NCBI GenBank assembly: GCA_029532415.1 | Contig: JAQOTA010000065.1 | Coordinates: forward strand, 744,001-808,000 | Source: Marasmius tenuissimus | Taxonomy: Eukaryota; Basidiomycota; Agaricomycetes; Agaricales; Marasmiaceae | DNA: 64,000 nucleotides | Direction: 5' to 3' | The notes under the pieces: generated by a model | Databases searched by the model: none | What the model saw: the letters and a program-made list of their open reading frames with translations, nothing else | What the model was told of the DNA's origin: nothing | Translations under genes and position numbers: made by a program | Shown here: piece by piece, positions 39,059 through 48,852 of the stretch | How positions within the stretch are numbered: position 1 is the stretch's first letter | Layout of the letters: every line of letters starts with the position of its first letter

Positions 39059-41243
39059 ATGGCTCCCGTCATTCGTGCTTTCACCAGCCTGGAGGATCCC
39101 ACAATGAGCAATACACTGGGAGCGACACTCATCGGTGTAGTTGGGTCGGGGATGTACGTGCTTCCATTCATCCTGTCAAACGGGAGATCCCAGGCTAACG
39201 CGTTTTTCCAGCCTCTTTGGAATGACCTGTATCCAAGGCTTTCTATACTACCAGCGCTTCCCAAAGGATGGCCTTGTGCATAAAGTAGCGGTACGCCCCG
39301 AAGGTCTCCAGTCTCATGAAATCATTCTAAGTTCGACTTCGTAGGTTGCAGCCCTCTGGTAGAGTCACGCATCCTGCAGCGCGTTTCATATGTTCTCACA
39401 ATCCCTCGTGTCAGGCTCATAGACGCGTTCCATCTCGCTCTAACCATCCATGCGGTGTATCATTATCTAGTGGTGAACTACGGAAACCTAGAGGCCTTGA
39501 CACATATAGTTTGGTGCGCGTAAAAAAGTTTATTCTTAGAGAATGGCCAATCTTACAAACTTGCTTACAGGTCTCTGAAGGTAATGAATATTTCTTCACA
39601 CGCCATAACTCCTGCTCAAGTTTAATCCACAGCTTCAAGTTTCTCTTAATGTATGTCACAAATGTTTATCCTCAAGAAAGAACTGGTATCGACAAGCCCT
39701 TCACTACAGGTCGTGATCATACTCCTCGTACAAAGGTTCGACTCAACGACCTGCGCCTTCCTGATATGGACTTACCCTTTCATTAGTCTTTACGCCCGCC
39801 GGGTCTGGTTCTGTTAGTACCCCTCTCAACATGTCTTGCTCGAGCTCGGCACTTACTTCCACTAGTGGGCGGTTTTCGTCGAGGCCACTTTAAGTTGGCG
39901 TATCTAGTGGTACGTTCTCGAATAGATGCCTTTGCATATCGTCTTGACGTGTATTTACTGTAGGCGCTCTTGCTAGTGGGCGGTTTTGGTAGGTGCTCGT
40001 CCCCGTACGGGTTGCCACGATACTGACTTTGGCACGAAAACGATTAGCTGTCGGGATTCGTCAGTAGCGTTTTCCTTCCCGAACCTTCTTTGGCTGACTG
40101 ACTTGTTTCATAGTGCTTGCCTACGCAATGTGCGCCCTGATTGCATTATCTAGAAGCCAGCACATGAAACTAATACATATACGCCTATATTCAGATACAC
40201 CGTCGATACTTTCCACGAGTTGGAGCGCATTTCGGTAAGCTCTAAAACTATCTTAGACTGTGGATCGCTCCTCTGATGTAGCAAGTCTAGTGGGCTATCA
40301 ATAGCTCATTGGCTGCATCGACTACCATCGACTTCAGCATCGCCGCAGCAATGTGCTACTACCTCGATAAGACCATGCATAACACTAGCGCGTTCAAGAA
40401 GTCTGGGTGAGTGACTTTCGCGAAGTTGAAGTTGTCCCACCAACTCCGTGATTTGCAGTCTGAACTCCAGGATATCCGCCCTCATGCAATATACTCTGGG
40501 TTCAGGGTTGCTCACAAGGTGAGCTTGCGAGTTGCCAGTGCTACAGCCTATGAGGGATACCTGCTCATTACGTCTACTAGTGCATGCTCCCTATCGGTGC
40601 TTTTCACGGTAGGTCGCTATACCACATATTCTCCGGGTTTCGCAGTTGACATTCCCACCGTAGTTCAATCTGATGCCGAACAACTTCATCTTCCTTGCGC
40701 TGGAGTTCCTCGTAACCCGACGTACGCTCTCCTCTCGCCGGTGTTCTCACTCAAACTCATAAAATCTTTCATAGTCTATGTTGGATCCTTCTTCGCTATG
40801 CTCAACGCCCGCCGCTTCAAGCGCCAAGACGAGTCAGAGAGAACGACCACGTCCATCGCTCTCCCTCCCGTGACGTTTCAAGTCCAGACTATGGTGACAA
40901 GTGATGCCCACTTGTCATCTCCTGATGCCTGTCATAGCCCGCGGACACTATGTTCGGAGGGATTGCAAACAGACGGACAGAGTACCTACGTCGTGAGTGT
41001 ACCTTTCCTCCTTGTGCTCCCAACAACATAACCTGACATGTAGCCTGGGCAGAGTTGCGAAGATCGTTCAAAGGTATGGGATACCTTGAGCGACGCAGAA
41101 TCGGCCGTGTTGCCCAGTGATCAGTTCGGATGCAGGGTAAGTCGCGTCAGTACTTGTATATGGTCGTTATTTTGAATTCCTCGTCTTAGGTCTTCGGAAC
41201 ATCTGACAAACGAGTGGAGAACTCCCATCCGATTCAGTCTTGA
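39059..41243 (+). CDS. Seven-helix membrane protein, DUF6534/DUF6533-like
   Basis: Nineteen exons sum to 372 aa: 39059-39153, 39212-39290, 39345-39358, 39415-39513, 39571-39580, 39633-39650, 39710-39735, 39787-39812, 39866-39909, 39964-39988, 40114-40129, 40195-40234, 40291-40406, 40459-40518, 40581-40608, 40664-40721, 40775-40992, 41044-41136, 41190-41243. Every phase agrees. It starts with SNTLGATLIGVVGSGM, then CIQGFLYYQRFPKDGLVHK, WLIDAFHLALTIHAVYHYL, a SLYARRVW loop, FHELERISWAINSSL, TTIDFSIAAAMCYYL and ISALMQYTLGSGLL, ending in SFFAMLNARR and a polar tail. This is the ~330-370-aa seven-helix family very expanded in Agaricomycetes; its function is unknown. Thirteen exons are under 61 nt, the smallest 10 nt. 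Confidence 0.88.
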
Positions 41244-41591
41244 GGAGCAGGAAGATTTCGGCCGCTATGGGCTCGGGCACACTCTGAATGTATTTTTTTT
41301 TCGAATAAGATGGGACGGCTGGGTCATCGTCCTCCAAACTTTGTATTACTACCGGGCCAACTTGCAATTGAGCCCACGCTTGTATTGCCACATTCGTTTG
41401 TTTTTGGTTTTCTTGGGCGGTGGATTGTATAGTCTTTTCTCGGTTACCTGCAATAGTGTAACACCAATATAATCCGCGATGTCTTTCTGGATAGTAGCAT
41501 GACCTCTCGTGTCTGGAAAAAGATGTAAACGGACGGCAAGCGCTCGAACAATGATGTCATTCTTGCAACCGCTCTGGTTCAATTTCGAACG
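41244..41591. other. Intergenic region
   Basis: About 350 bp between same-strand genes; TTTTTTTT near 41291. No gene is seen. Confidence 0.5.
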
Positions 41592-43752
41592 ATGCCTCTT
41601 ACTACTTTGCTACTGTCCTTCATTCAAACTTGTCCACCTCGGAGTCATCCTCCGATTATGCGTTTCAACTCCGAGGCTCTTTTGCGGGAACTTCAGAAAG
41701 AAGTTCGGTCGCGAATATACCTTTTGTATATTCTATCTCCTTCTTGATCATGCAGTCGGTGACTGTCGAGTCCCCAAATACACGGCGAAAGGACTCCAAG
41801 TCGCTGGGCCCGGATGCAACGTGAAATTATCTGTAAGCTACACTACAGCTCGTGATCATCTCGATGAATTTGGGAAATATTTTACCTTCTTCGTCGCTAT
41901 CATACAGGAAGCTGACTCACAAAGTCACGAAGTGGTTCGTTTCTCAACATACGTTCGTTGGTATAAATTCTGTGCTGGCGAAATTGGGACTGCCTTGTTC
42001 TAGTCGCACCCTCCCTCTCATGTCGCTGAACTCGACCCAATTCACGATTAGCGGTGCTTCTTCAATGACATTCACAACCCAGACGACGCCAAGACTCCCC
42101 ATCGACCGGGCTTACAGATCCTCAGGCAGGGTGATCCCGAGGCCTGATGGGCTCGTTATCATCAAAGGCGGTGGGGGCGTATTCTCCTTGATGAAGCATC
42201 TTGAAAGGCATGGCATCATGGACAAAGAAACATTCGGTGCCTTCAAGGTAGGATCTCTCCTCCCGCGCTTTCTCCCGCGACGGGGTCACTGAACGGGCTT
42301 CATCTCAGTGTTTTGTCAGAAAGGCAGCGTTCGAAGACTTCAAGAGTATGAAGGTCAACCATAGCGAACAACCCGCCTCGGAATGGCAGAGATTCGAGTC
42401 AAAGGTTTGTATGAATCGACAGCCTCAGAGACTTGTGTTTGGATCGTTGAGACAATCTACTTTCATCTCTAAACTAGGTCTGCAGCGAGTTTCCTACGCT
42501 ACGTAGATGTGTTGAAAACTGGCCCTTGTCGTTCTACTACGATGTATGGATGCATTCCAGGTGGCGCAAAGGAAGACGAGGGAAAGAGGGCATGAAGCCG
42601 AAAGGCGGGGTCGAGCATGCGCACAATGACTCTGTTAGACGCGTAACAGCAGCAGACTCCAGCACGCGTCAAATAGATTTCAGAGCAGCCAGTAGTGATC
42701 GAACCTCCGAAACTCCGAGCGTAAGCTCGGTGATCTCGTCGGTGCGGCCCTCTTGCAAATAACGCAGTACCACACAAACTGATTCCTCGGCCATCCTTCA
42801 GTATATAAGCAAGCTTCAATCACACACACGTCCAAAGGAACTCGCGGTGGGTAGTTTTGTCCAGAAAGTCACCCATCACCCTCTTACTCTGTGACAGGCC
42901 GTGGCCTATGGCGCTAGCGCATCAAATGACAGATCGAGAAATATCCTCCGTCGGGATTCGCCCCGACCCTCGCAATACAGCGATCATAGTGATGAGCCCA
43001 CTCGAGTGAGTCTTGTGCTTTCTGGCCGTCTCCGTGCTTGTCCGACGATAGTATCCAGATAGCCTCAACCAGTAACCTCCCCTACATTGATACATGTATC
43101 GTGTGCGGGAACCCTTCAATTGCCAGTGGGGCAGCTCAAAACCAGCAGCTCAAGGAGCTTCTTGATGAGGGCAAAGTGGAGGACCTAGAAACCATCCTCA
43201 AGGCATTTGGGATATATCACGATGGGCACTTAGGGCTTCTCCAAGTCTTGCGGATTGACGAGAGACTTGAGATCCTCCGGTCTATTCCTGACATTGTTGG
43301 TGTTGACGCATTCTGTTTGGAGAAGGTGTTGGCTCGGGGGAAGCTTGCACAGGTAAGTCTCTTTATCGCTGTCGCTCCGACGACTTTGGACTCACATCAT
43401 GAACTCCACTCAGACCCTTATCGTACCAAATCGTGTGGTCAGTCGCATATGCGCCGGATACATACACGCCCATTACTTACTACCCACCTTGTAGGTAACC
43501 GCTTGCTCGGCACATCGAACCCAAATCGAAAATTCCCGTGTCACGCCAAAACTCGAGGCCAGTCTAAAGACGCAGGGTCTTGACACCCTTCATACTGTCG
43601 CAGCTCTCTATGGACTCACGGATGACGATCGACTGACCCGGTTCTCGCGTTTGGACGAGCGGGAATCTTCGGAGTTCTTTGAGTCTGGACATGCACAGAA
43701 AGTGTCCCTTTTCTACCATCGTCTCCTTCGATACGTTGTCAGTCAAGTGTAA
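41592..43752 (+). CDS. Hypothetical protein, 504 aa
   Basis: Eleven exons (41592-41702, 41756-41820, 41908-41934, 42004-42247, 42309-42404, 42478-42720, 42802-42846, 42898-43005, 43059-43352, 43414-43437, 43495-43752) keep one frame. I do not recognise the family. The first three exons are less certain; an internal start at 42022 (MSLNSTQFTIS) is an alternative. Visible parts: a compact region RPDGLVIIKGGGGVFSLMKH followed by a basic RWRKGRRGKEG stretch; a Ser-rich linker; and two ~60-residue helical segments that resemble each other, one with AFGIYHDGHLGLLQVLRID and the other with LHTVAALYGLTDDDRLTRF, suggesting a duplicated C-terminal module. No signal peptide or membrane span. Tail-to-tail with the cupredoxin-like gene. 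Confidence 0.65.
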
Positions 43753-44004
43753 CTTTCACGGGCTCCCCGAGTCCCCTTGTCGTATGCACATGCCATAATG
43801 CGTCCTTACTGCTCGTTGCCATCTTGCATAATTGACCCAACTGGTTCACGTACATCTACATCTTGAAAGTTTGACATTAACTAATGAAACAAACGAAACA
43901 TACTCTAGATAGATAATTAGGAATATTATGTATGTTACTCGAAGGGTATCAAGACTCGTATAGTCCGCTGGTATCCCGAAAACGAAACACATCCCCATTC
44001 AAAC

Positions 44005-44837
44005 TCAAAGCATCCCCATAGCCACGCCCAGCATGATAGCAGCCAAACTGGACAGAGCAACCTGACTCGCAGCGATAGCGGCCCCGGCATTGGTCTTTGA
44101 GGCGCGTTGTGTTCCCTGTGTTAGAGAGGTGGGGGTAGCACTTGACGACGAGCCACCACTCGAGTTCAAAGAGACATTGGCTGATGCCATAATTGCCTTC
44201 ATCGCGTTATCCTTGAAAGCTCCGGGAGTTTGAGAACCGGTAGGATTAACAGCGAACACACCGCCTTGATTGCATGTGCCTCCAGCTTGATCGAAAAGCC
44301 TGACAAACGCGTAAGCATGTGTGAGTGGAGGATCACCGAGTCATGCTCACCAAATGGGTTGACTATCCTTGACTACTAGGGTCACTGTAGGAAGTCCTGG
44401 CGCGTCGACGTCGAAATTATCTGGAACCTAAAGAACACCGCTGGCATAAAATCGGACCGAAACAAGTTGCAAGCACGTACCGTCTTCATCCCGCTATCGA
44501 ATCCTCCAGGTTCAGGCGTGCAAGGCCGACCGAACGTAGACTCTGAAGGAAGTACGGCATCAGCGAAGATGTTCAGACATAACGTGCGTTGCAAACCCAC
44601 CGACAACGCTGTGCGATCCACTCCGGAACTCGAAGACAATCTGGTCGTCTTTGACTGGGATGATGACAGACGGGTCAAACCCAACGCCCTTCCGCCTTTG
44701 TGAGGCCGTGAGTTGTGAGGCATTCGTCAAGCCTCAACAAAGACGTACCCTGTAGTTTCATCCTTCCCAACGCCAACTGTAAAGACGGTCGCCGAGACGA
44801 ATGACGCGGAGAGAAGTAGTAACACGACGAGTTTCAT
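44005..44837 (-). CDS. Cupredoxin-like, GPI-anchored serine-rich surface protein
   Basis: Exons 44837-44749, 44695-44601, 44542-44481, 44427-44351 and 44299-44005; 205 aa. Signal peptide (MKLVVLLLLSASFVSA), a beta-sandwich with FTVGVGKDETTG, VGFDPSVIIPVKDDQIVFEF, GSHSVVESTFGRPCTP and FDQAGGTCNQGGVFAVNP, a Ser/Thr-rich linker, and a hydrophobic C-terminus (VALSSLAAIMLGVAMGML) that fits a GPI-anchor signal. Fungal proteins of this plan are called extracellular serine-rich proteins; the fold is plastocyanin-like. The usual His after FEF is present (GSHSVV), and Cys of the GTCNQGG block could be a second ligand, but full type-1 copper ligation is not evident. It is likely in the cell wall. Confidence 0.82.
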
Positions 44838-45319
44838 GCTTGATTTTCTGAGCGAGAGACACGAGTGAGTCTGAGGTGAGAGTGCCACTTGAGGTCCAGG
44901 GGAAGAAGCTTAAGATGGAGGTTCGAGACGAAGAGTTGTGACCGAAGCGAGCAAGTGAGCCAGTATTTGACCCAGCATTCATGGCGAGGTATTACATAAA
45001 TGGATAACCCCTGTTGATCGAAGTTCGAGCTTGAAGTAGCTTCAGCCGTCTACAGACTGAGTTCGAGGCAGTCGAGACCAGCTGACATCCAACCTTCGTA
45101 CGTCTGAAGGAATATCAAGTGCAAGGGCGGAAGTTTGAATGGCAGGCTAATGAAAGTTAACGGTAAGAGCCAGAGCCTGGGAAAATTCGACCAATCTAGC
45201 CTGAGCAAGGCTCCACCGGATAGGTCCACAAACGTCAAGGGATGCAGGGCCTGAGTAGATACTGGGGGTGGGCCGGGACGTAAAGTTGTAGTGTCTTTAG
45301 GCACGTGACCTAAGTTCGT

Positions 45320-45329
45320 ATAATATTAC
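45320..45329 (+). repeat. Left copy of a 10-bp direct repeat flanking the minisatellite
   Basis: ATAATATTAC occurs here and again at 46581-46590, just outside the two ends of the minisatellite, in the same orientation and preceded by GTTC in both places. Confidence 0.55.
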
Positions 45330-45399
45330 GAAATTTGCAGTACTGTAACACTCCTTGTGTAACTGATGTGGTTTTTCCGAGCTCGATGTCGCTGACGGC

Positions 45400-46535
45400 C
45401 ACTCGAGTTCTGGGGAGCTCGCTCGGCATGTTTCTAGGTCTCGGGAGAGTGGTTTACTGGAGCTGGTAGAACGCACCGGTCCGTCTTCTGGCGTGTGGAC
45501 TGGCGACACCGATATGGTTCTCGGGAGCTCGATGCAAGATAACGGCTGATATGGCTCTCGTGGGCTGGCTCTGGGGAGCTCGGTATATCGTCTCGCGTCT
45601 TGGTTCTGCAGAGCTCGTTTCCCTGGTTCCGGGGAGCTCGACTTACGTTCTCTGTTGGTCTGGTTCCTGGGAGCCGGATGTATGAGAACCTTGAAAATGG
45701 TTCTGGGGAGCCAGGCGTCGGAGGTTCTGGGGAGCTCGAAGGGAGATGTCTGGCAAACTGGTTCTTGGGAGCCAGGCGGATGTGGTTGCAAGCGGCTCTG
45801 GGGAGCTCGACGTACGTTCTCGGATGGCCTGGTTCTCGGGAGCCCGATGTATCAGACTGTTGGGTATGGTTCTGGGGAGCCTGTTGCCAATGGTTCCAGG
45901 GAGCTCGAGGGGAGTTGTCTGGCAGTCTGGTTCTCGGGAGCCAGTTGTGTGGGACTGTTGGATATGGTTCTGGAGAGCTCGAAGGGAGACGTAGTAAACT
46001 GGTTCTCGGGAGCCAGATGGACGATGTGGTTGAATATGGCTCTGGGGAGCTTGTTTTGACTGGTTCCGGGGAGCTTGGCGTAAGTTCGCTCATGGTCTGG
46101 TTCTCGAGAGCCAGATGTATGATACGGATGGGTATGGTTGAGAGGCGTCTGTGGTTCTGGGGAGCTCGGGGGATGCGCCTGCTATTCTGGTTCTCGGGAG
46201 CCAGATGTATCAGACTGCTGGGTATGGTTCTGGTGAGCCCATTTCCGATGGTTCCGGGGAGCTCGACGTACGTTCTCTGATGGTCTGGTTCCCGGGAACC
46301 GGATGTATGAGAACCTTGAAAATGGTTCTGGGGAGCCAGGCGTCGGAGGTTCTGGAGAGCTCGAAGGGAAACGTAGTAAACTGGTTCTCGGGAGCCAGAT
46401 GGACGATGTGGTTGAATATGGCTCTGGGGAGCTTGTTTTGACTGGTTCCGGGGAGCTTGGCGTGAGTTCGCTCATGGTCTGGTTCTCGAGAGCCAGATGT
46501 ATGATACGTTTCGACGTGGTTCTGGGGAGCTCCGA
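45400..46535 (+). repeat. Minisatellite array of a quasi-palindromic core, GGTTCYSGGGAGC
   Basis: About 32 degenerate copies of the core are spaced on average ~36 bp apart. Two forms alternate: GGTTCTGGGGAGCTCG and GGTTCTCGGGAGCCAGATG. Spacers also recur (TATGAGAACCTTGAAAATGG, GGCGTCGGAGGTTCTGG, CTTGTTTTGACTGGTTCCG), giving a higher-order repeat: a ~130-bp stretch near 45998-46125 reappears with few changes near 46382-46508, offset ~382 bp. One copy, 46287-46300, is the perfect palindrome GGTTCCCGGGAACC. Frames of 130-226 codons stay open on both strands because the unit lacks stops; I read this as a property of the repeat, not coding. It lies between the cupredoxin and F-box genes. Confidence 0.9.
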
Positions 46536-46580
46536 AGTCTTTGCTAGGTACGATATGGTGGTTTTCTGGTTCCTTCGTTC

Positions 46581-46590
46581 ATAATATTAC
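46581..46590 (+). repeat. Right copy of the 10-bp direct repeat flanking the minisatellite
   Basis: ATAATATTAC, matching 45320-45329. The following 40 bp are built from short GATACG/GCTGATACG repeats. Confidence 0.55.
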
Positions 46591-46668
46591 TGATACGCCG
46601 ATACGCTGATACGGCTCTTATTCTGCTAATTAGCTGTCGCTGTATTTAAAATGGTGTCAATTGCAACG

Positions 46669-48249
46669 TTATCTCCCCCAATCGGTCCATATTGGTGAGC
46701 CCTGGCGCTGAACCTCCAGCACGTCCATACCCGAGTCTATCAATCTTTGGCGTTGTTCTTCCCTATCCCTGCCGATTTCCCACTCATCTGATGACCCCCA
46801 AGCCCTCTCCAGTGCCATGAGCAATTTCGCCGAACGCAAAGAACCCTTCTCGCTCTGTCCTGTTCCGATCCTCCTTGCTACCGCGTCTAGAAAGCCATCC
46901 GCGACTGTGTTTGCCTCTGCCGGTGTCAGTGTGGACTGCTCCCATTGACCAATGCGAACAACCAACGTCGACAATCTATGCAGCACCGCACTGTTCTCAA
47001 GCTTCTCCCAAGCCTTGTGCACTTCCAATCCATCATCACATCGCACTGGTGTGGGCTCCATCACGACATGAAGGGTTTCGATGTCCGGGGTCATTGTGAA
47101 CAACTGTGCAAGGCTTTCTGATTTCTTCTGTGCGTCAGCGTCGGCGAGATCGGTAATGGGGTAGGGAATATAGAGTGCGTAGAGGGAGCACTGCGACCGT
47201 TCTAGGAAATGATGCAAGGAGTCTTCTGCCCTTGGGTGACGTGAGGCAGGGATACCCAGTGTAGACAGCTGGGGTGCGGTGATGTGGTTGAGGAAGAGGC
47301 TTCGGCATGGCCCACAGAAACCGACCTGGCAGACGCACAAGGTACGCAGCAGAGGCATGACTGTCGGATTCGTGCTAATTTGATCCTCCATGTCGCTCTC
47401 TTCCCAATCTCCTACAGCAAGCACAAGGGACATCAAGTTTGGGCAACTCGCAACGACGACCAGGAAGTCTTCCTTCCTCTGCGGCTCAGACAGCTGGAGG
47501 TCCTTCAGGTTCGTGAACGTGTGTCCCCTCATCCCGAATATCACACCTAGCCGAAGGTGCGTCACCAGCTCTGCTTGCACTAAACGTCGAATTTGATCTT
47601 CGTATCGACCTGTAGGGAGGACGTCTAAGTGATTCAAGTAGTCCAATGTCACCCTTTTCACCGCCTTGAATTCGCGAACATTTTCGAATCCGTGGTCGTA
47701 GAAGGCACCCACTCGACAACGAAGAACTTCGGTGCGTTCTGCAAACGCCTCTTCCAACTTTTCTATAAGCTCCTGTCGTCTCTCCCCCCACACCCATCCA
47801 AACCCCGGACTCTCCTTGATCAGACGAATATCAAGCTTGCGCCCTTTTGTCCTATGCATAATCTCCAGCAATGCCAGCCCTTGCTTCAGTGTTATTGCGC
47901 CCAGCCCGATCAGAATTTGTGACCACAATGCGGCGTCATTGTAGACCCATTGCTTCCAGTCGCGACACACCGCGGCCAGCCTTCCTGGGGCATTCGTCCA
48001 ATAGTAACCACGCATCACAATAGGACCGATGCAATCGCTTTCTCTGCTCTCCAAGAACCAACTTCCCGGGTCGCCCCAGGTGGCTTCGACTGGCTTTCCG
48101 TGTTCCCAAAGACAGACCATGGTGAAAATCGTAGCCATGATCTCGAGAGGTAACTTCCCGATACCGCGCCTAAGCCTTGGTCCCCCCTCAAGGTCGGCCA
48201 TACTCGGTCCCAACAGCTCGCCCTCCAAATACTTCTCCGATTTCTCCAT
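46669..48249 (-). CDS. F-box protein with LRR-like C-terminal part
   Basis: Single exon, 526 aa, unusual in a window where most genes have introns. The F-box region is IGKLPLEIMATIFTMVC (residues ~29-46) with LAAVCRDWKQWVYNDAALWS (~92-111), the spacing stretched by an insert. The rest is a series of hydrophobic helices and strands with an LRR-like pattern (FTNLKDLQLSEPQ, CPNLMSLVLAVGDW, LLRTLCVCQVGFCG). F-box proteins of this lineage-expanded type link Skp1/Cul1 to unknown substrates. The 3' end is only ~130 bp from the minisatellite. Confidence 0.76.
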   Translation of the reverse strand: MEKSEKYLEGELLGPSMADLEGGPRLRRGIGKLPLEIMATIFTMVCLWEHGKPVEATWGDPGSWFLESRESDCIGPIVMRGYYWTNAPGRLAAVCRDWKQWVYNDAALWSQILIGLGAITLKQGLALLEIMHRTKGRKLDIRLIKESPGFGWVWGERRQELIEKLEEAFAERTEVLRCRVGAFYDHGFENVREFKAVKRVTLDYLNHLDVLPTGRYEDQIRRLVQAELVTHLRLGVIFGMRGHTFTNLKDLQLSEPQRKEDFLVVVASCPNLMSLVLAVGDWEESDMEDQISTNPTVMPLLRTLCVCQVGFCGPCRSLFLNHITAPQLSTLGIPASRHPRAEDSLHHFLERSQCSLYALYIPYPITDLADADAQKKSESLAQLFTMTPDIETLHVVMEPTPVRCDDGLEVHKAWEKLENSAVLHRLSTLVVRIGQWEQSTLTPAEANTVADGFLDAVARRIGTGQSEKGSLRSAKLLMALERAWGSSDEWEIGRDREEQRQRLIDSGMDVLEVQRQGSPIWTDWGR

Positions 48250-48571
48250 ATCCGGCTATTTCTTTGTGGATGTTGCAGAACCAAAGGCTGGGCGCAGCAA
48301 TGAAAGGATTTTCTATGGCACTGAGGGGACTTTTTTAGATTGTAAGTCTCCAAGGAATCTATGTCGACAATTTGGAATTGCGGATGGCAATGGATTGAAA
48401 GTTCGGATAACGAGCGTCCGCTAATCAGAGAGGTGATCCGTAGAGGAGATATGGCCCAGTTAACCGGCCTTGCGACATGAACATCAACGCGTGAACTCTG
48501 AACATTTTCGCAAAGGCCGCGAAGAGGTGATGGATTCGGTCCATCACCGACACAAATTGAGACTGTTGTAA
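48250..48571. other. Intergenic, promoter of the F-box gene
   Basis: About 320 bp upstream of the F-box ATG. No gene is seen. Confidence 0.45.
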
Positions 48572-48660
48572 TGCGAGTTGGTGTAGTGGGCAGGTGTGCT
48601 TAATGTATAGATTTGTTGTATTACAAACCCATGTCCTATGTTCGAATCTCGCCTAGCCCG
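48572..48660 (+). ncRNA. tRNA-like Pol III element (degenerate)
   Basis: TGGTGTAGTGG at 48579-48589 is a perfect match to the box A consensus TRGYNNANNGG, and GTTCGAATC at 48640-48648 a perfect box B (GWTCRANNC). If T8 is fixed by box A, neither the acceptor stem nor the T-arm can pair (T-stem CTATG against CTCGC), so this is not a working tRNA. It is more likely a tRNA pseudogene or the head of a SINE; TTTATTTTA follows at once. Confidence 0.45.
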
Positions 48661-48852
48661 GTTTATTTTACTAACGGCAAAGGTCTGTCGTATTGTATTC
48701 TTCTCCCGCGAGGTCAAAAACTTTTTTCGCCTATCAATCGCCTCTTGTTAGACCAAGAAGTTGCATAAGATATCTATTACTACAAGTAGACATGTGCTAA
48801 TAGATACGACAGAGGAGCTCGATGTGAACACAACCATTCCCGATGCGATTCT

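Noticed and set aside
41509..42003. 164-codon unspliced frame (SGKRCKRTASARTM...)
   Set aside because: It overlaps the first three exons of the 504-aa gene in another frame. The spliced reading joins to a long downstream frame, the unspliced one ends abruptly.
45434..46584. Long open frames on both strands of the minisatellite (up to 226 codons)
   Set aside because: They are open only because the repeat unit lacks stops. They exist in several frames at once on both strands, have no splice logic, no promoter and read as low-complexity SSPEP or LVLGSQ repeats.
48572..48660. A functional tRNA gene
   Set aside because: Box A and B are good, but acceptor and T stems cannot pair when anchored on T8 and T54, so I call it tRNA-like only.
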